In this document: piece by piece, positions 4,618 to 5,731 of the stretch | How the letters are laid out: the number at the start of each line of letters is the position of its first letter | Position numbering within the stretch: position 1 is the stretch's first letter | Origin: Actinomycetes bacterium | Lineage (GTDB): Bacteria > Actinomycetota > Acidimicrobiia > Acidimicrobiales > Acidimicrobiaceae | Assembly: GCA_021844725.1 (NCBI GenBank) | Contig: JAKBSX010000228.1 | Location: 1 to 5,731 of the forward strand | DNA: 5,731 bases | Direction: 5' to 3' | Position numbers and translations under genes: made by a program | The notes under the pieces: model-generated | The model's input: only the letters and a program-made list of their open reading frames with translations | The model's database searches: none | What the model was told of the DNA's origin: nothing

Positions 4618-5731
4618 ATGGTTGCTAAGACTCTTGAATCGATCAAAGCTGATGCAAAAACAATTCGCCAAATGCTAGATAAGACCAAGTATGAAGTAGA
4701 TGTGTTTCAAAGGGAGTATGCATGGCAAAGAAAGCATATTGAGCAACTGGTTACAGATCTCACTTCAAAGTTCAGTATCAGCTATTCGAATGAACACAAA
4801 CGAAAGGATGTACAAAATTACCCCAGCTACTTCTTAGGCTCAACTATCATAAATGTCAAGGACAACAAGAAGACTATTATCGACGGTCAACAAAGACTTA
4901 CATCGCTCACCCTTTTGTTGATATACTTGAATAATTTACAAGCGGGCCGGGCAGATAGCGTCCAGGTGAAGGATCTCATATTTTCTGAAAGATATGCAGA
5001 GAAGTCTTTCAATTTGCTGATACCAGATCGGGCCGATTGCATTGAAGCTTTGTTTTCCAATGACCCCAATGCTGATACTCCGGGCAGTGGTAGCGAATCT
5101 GTCAAGAACCTCATTGAGCGGTATCACGACATAGAGGAACTGTTTCCTGAAGAGTTGAAAAAAGAGGCGTTGCCTTATTTTATTGACTGGCTTGTCGATA
5201 ATGTTACTCTTGTAGAAATTAAAACTTATGCCGATGAAGACGCCTATACTATTTTCGAAACCATGAATGATAGAGGGTTAAACCTAACTCCTACTGAAAT
5301 GCTTAAAGGGTATCTGCTTTCGCGCGTGGAAACGGAAGAATATAAACTTCAACTCAACGATGTGTGGAGGACCAGAATATTTGAAATAAAGGAAGAGATA
5401 GATGAAGTTGAAGACCTCGAATTTTTCAAAGCTTGGCTGAGGGCCAAATATGCTCAGACAATTAGACAAACCAAGGCTGGATCAGAAAATGAGGATTTCG
5501 AGAAGATAGCAACAAGGTTTCACAGTTGGGTAAAAGATAATGCCAACAGCATCGGCTTAAAGGATGGCAAGAGTTATCGCGATTTCATCGATAGGAACTT
5601 CCAATTTTATTCTAAGTTGTATCTGAAAATCGATGGTCATTCCAAACACTTCGATATGAAGCAGGAGTATATTTATTATCTCGAGCATATGAATTTTCCA
5701 CGATCATTTTATTTCCCACTACTCATGAGAT
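4618..5731 (+). CDS. DUF262 protein, GmrSD-type restriction endonuclease subunit/domain, 3' end missing
   Basis: The first 371 codons are present and the frame is open at the window edge. The product is a DUF262 protein: the N-terminal motif FQREYAW is at residues 30-36, IDGQQRLTSLTLL at 88-100, and FETMNDRGLNLTPTEMLKGY at 213-232, all in the usual order and spacing. In the GmrSD family this domain is the ParB/sulfiredoxin-like, nucleotide-using part of a type IV enzyme that cuts DNA with modified (glucosylated hydroxymethyl) cytosines, and a DUF1524 HNH nuclease domain usually follows, either fused or in the next gene. That part would lie beyond the window, so nuclease activity cannot be judged. 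All three DUF262 motifs are intact, so the gene appears functional, unlike its leftward neighbours. It has its own TATA box and ribosome site. A role in defence against phage or foreign DNA is inferred from the family. Confidence 0.92.
   Translation, partial: MVAKTLESIKADAKTIRQMLDKTKYEVDVFQREYAWQRKHIEQLVTDLTSKFSISYSNEHKRKDVQNYPSYFLGSTIINVKDNKKTIIDGQQRLTSLTLLLIYLNNLQAGRADSVQVKDLIFSERYAEKSFNLLIPDRADCIEALFSNDPNADTPGSGSESVKNLIERYHDIEELFPEELKKEALPYFIDWLVDNVTLVEIKTYADEDAYTIFETMNDRGLNLTPTEMLKGYLLSRVETEEYKLQLNDVWRTRIFEIKEEIDEVEDLEFFKAWLRAKYAQTIRQTKAGSENEDFEKIATRFHSWVKDNANSIGLKDGKSYRDFIDRNFQFYSKLYLKIDGHSKHFDMKQEYIYYLEHMNFPRSFYFPLLMR

Noticed and set aside
4342..4671. Minus-strand frames of 72 and 109 residues
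   Set aside because: They cross the promoter and first codons of the DUF262 gene, have unlike-protein composition and match nothing recognised.
1..5731. CRISPR arrays, tRNA or rRNA genes
   Set aside because: No regularly spaced repeats and no tRNA- or rRNA-like conserved segments were seen on either strand.

Overview
The window looks archaeal. Both clear new transcription units (upstream of 2682 and 4618) have TATA-like boxes rather than -35/-10 pairs, Shine-Dalgarno motifs are short and G-rich, and ATA, AGG and AGA codons are common. By eye the base composition is moderate (mid-forties percent G+C). A Thermoplasmatales-like heterotrophic archaeon is my best guess, but this is inference and not shown by any marker gene.

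Left part (1-1800): the 3' part of a sugar-porter type MFS transporter is followed, after one base, by a small metal-type cupin with its own Shine-Dalgarno motif. Together they look like the end of a carbohydrate or sugar-acid uptake and breakdown operon. Just after the cupin, 1579-1788 appears to hold a frameshifted, internally deleted scrap of a DapA/KDG-aldolase type gene, which would fit such a pathway but is dead.

Middle (1800-2510): a small graveyard of mobile DNA. Two diverged copies of the C-terminal end of a transposase (IS1634-like by its sequence pattern) lie head to head, one per strand. They meet at a palindrome centred near 2232/2233 and are truncated at the same homologous point. 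Each is followed about 25-27 bases after its stop codon by the same 13-base motif, in opposite orientation, so that 1954-2506 is a pseudo-palindromic unit bounded by two matching ends.

Right of this (2510-4220): a well-formed promoter and ribosome binding site drive an unrecognised 315-residue protein with an HEEAH zincin motif, a downstream EEAL segment and a C-terminal pair of CxxC motifs. A short downstream ORF (3658 onward) may have been its partner. Its 3' end runs into an IS630-family transposase remnant (3897-4219) that is itself internally deleted and frameshifted.

Right end (4220-5731): about 340 bases with nothing convincing, then a TATA box, a Shine-Dalgarno motif and the first 371 codons of a DUF262 protein of the GmrSD (type IV, modified-DNA restriction) kind, cut off by the window edge. 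The zincin gene, the decayed insertion sequences and the DUF262 gene together look like an accessory or defence-type island beside a metabolic operon. The least explained pieces are the zincin gene and the inverted transposase pair.
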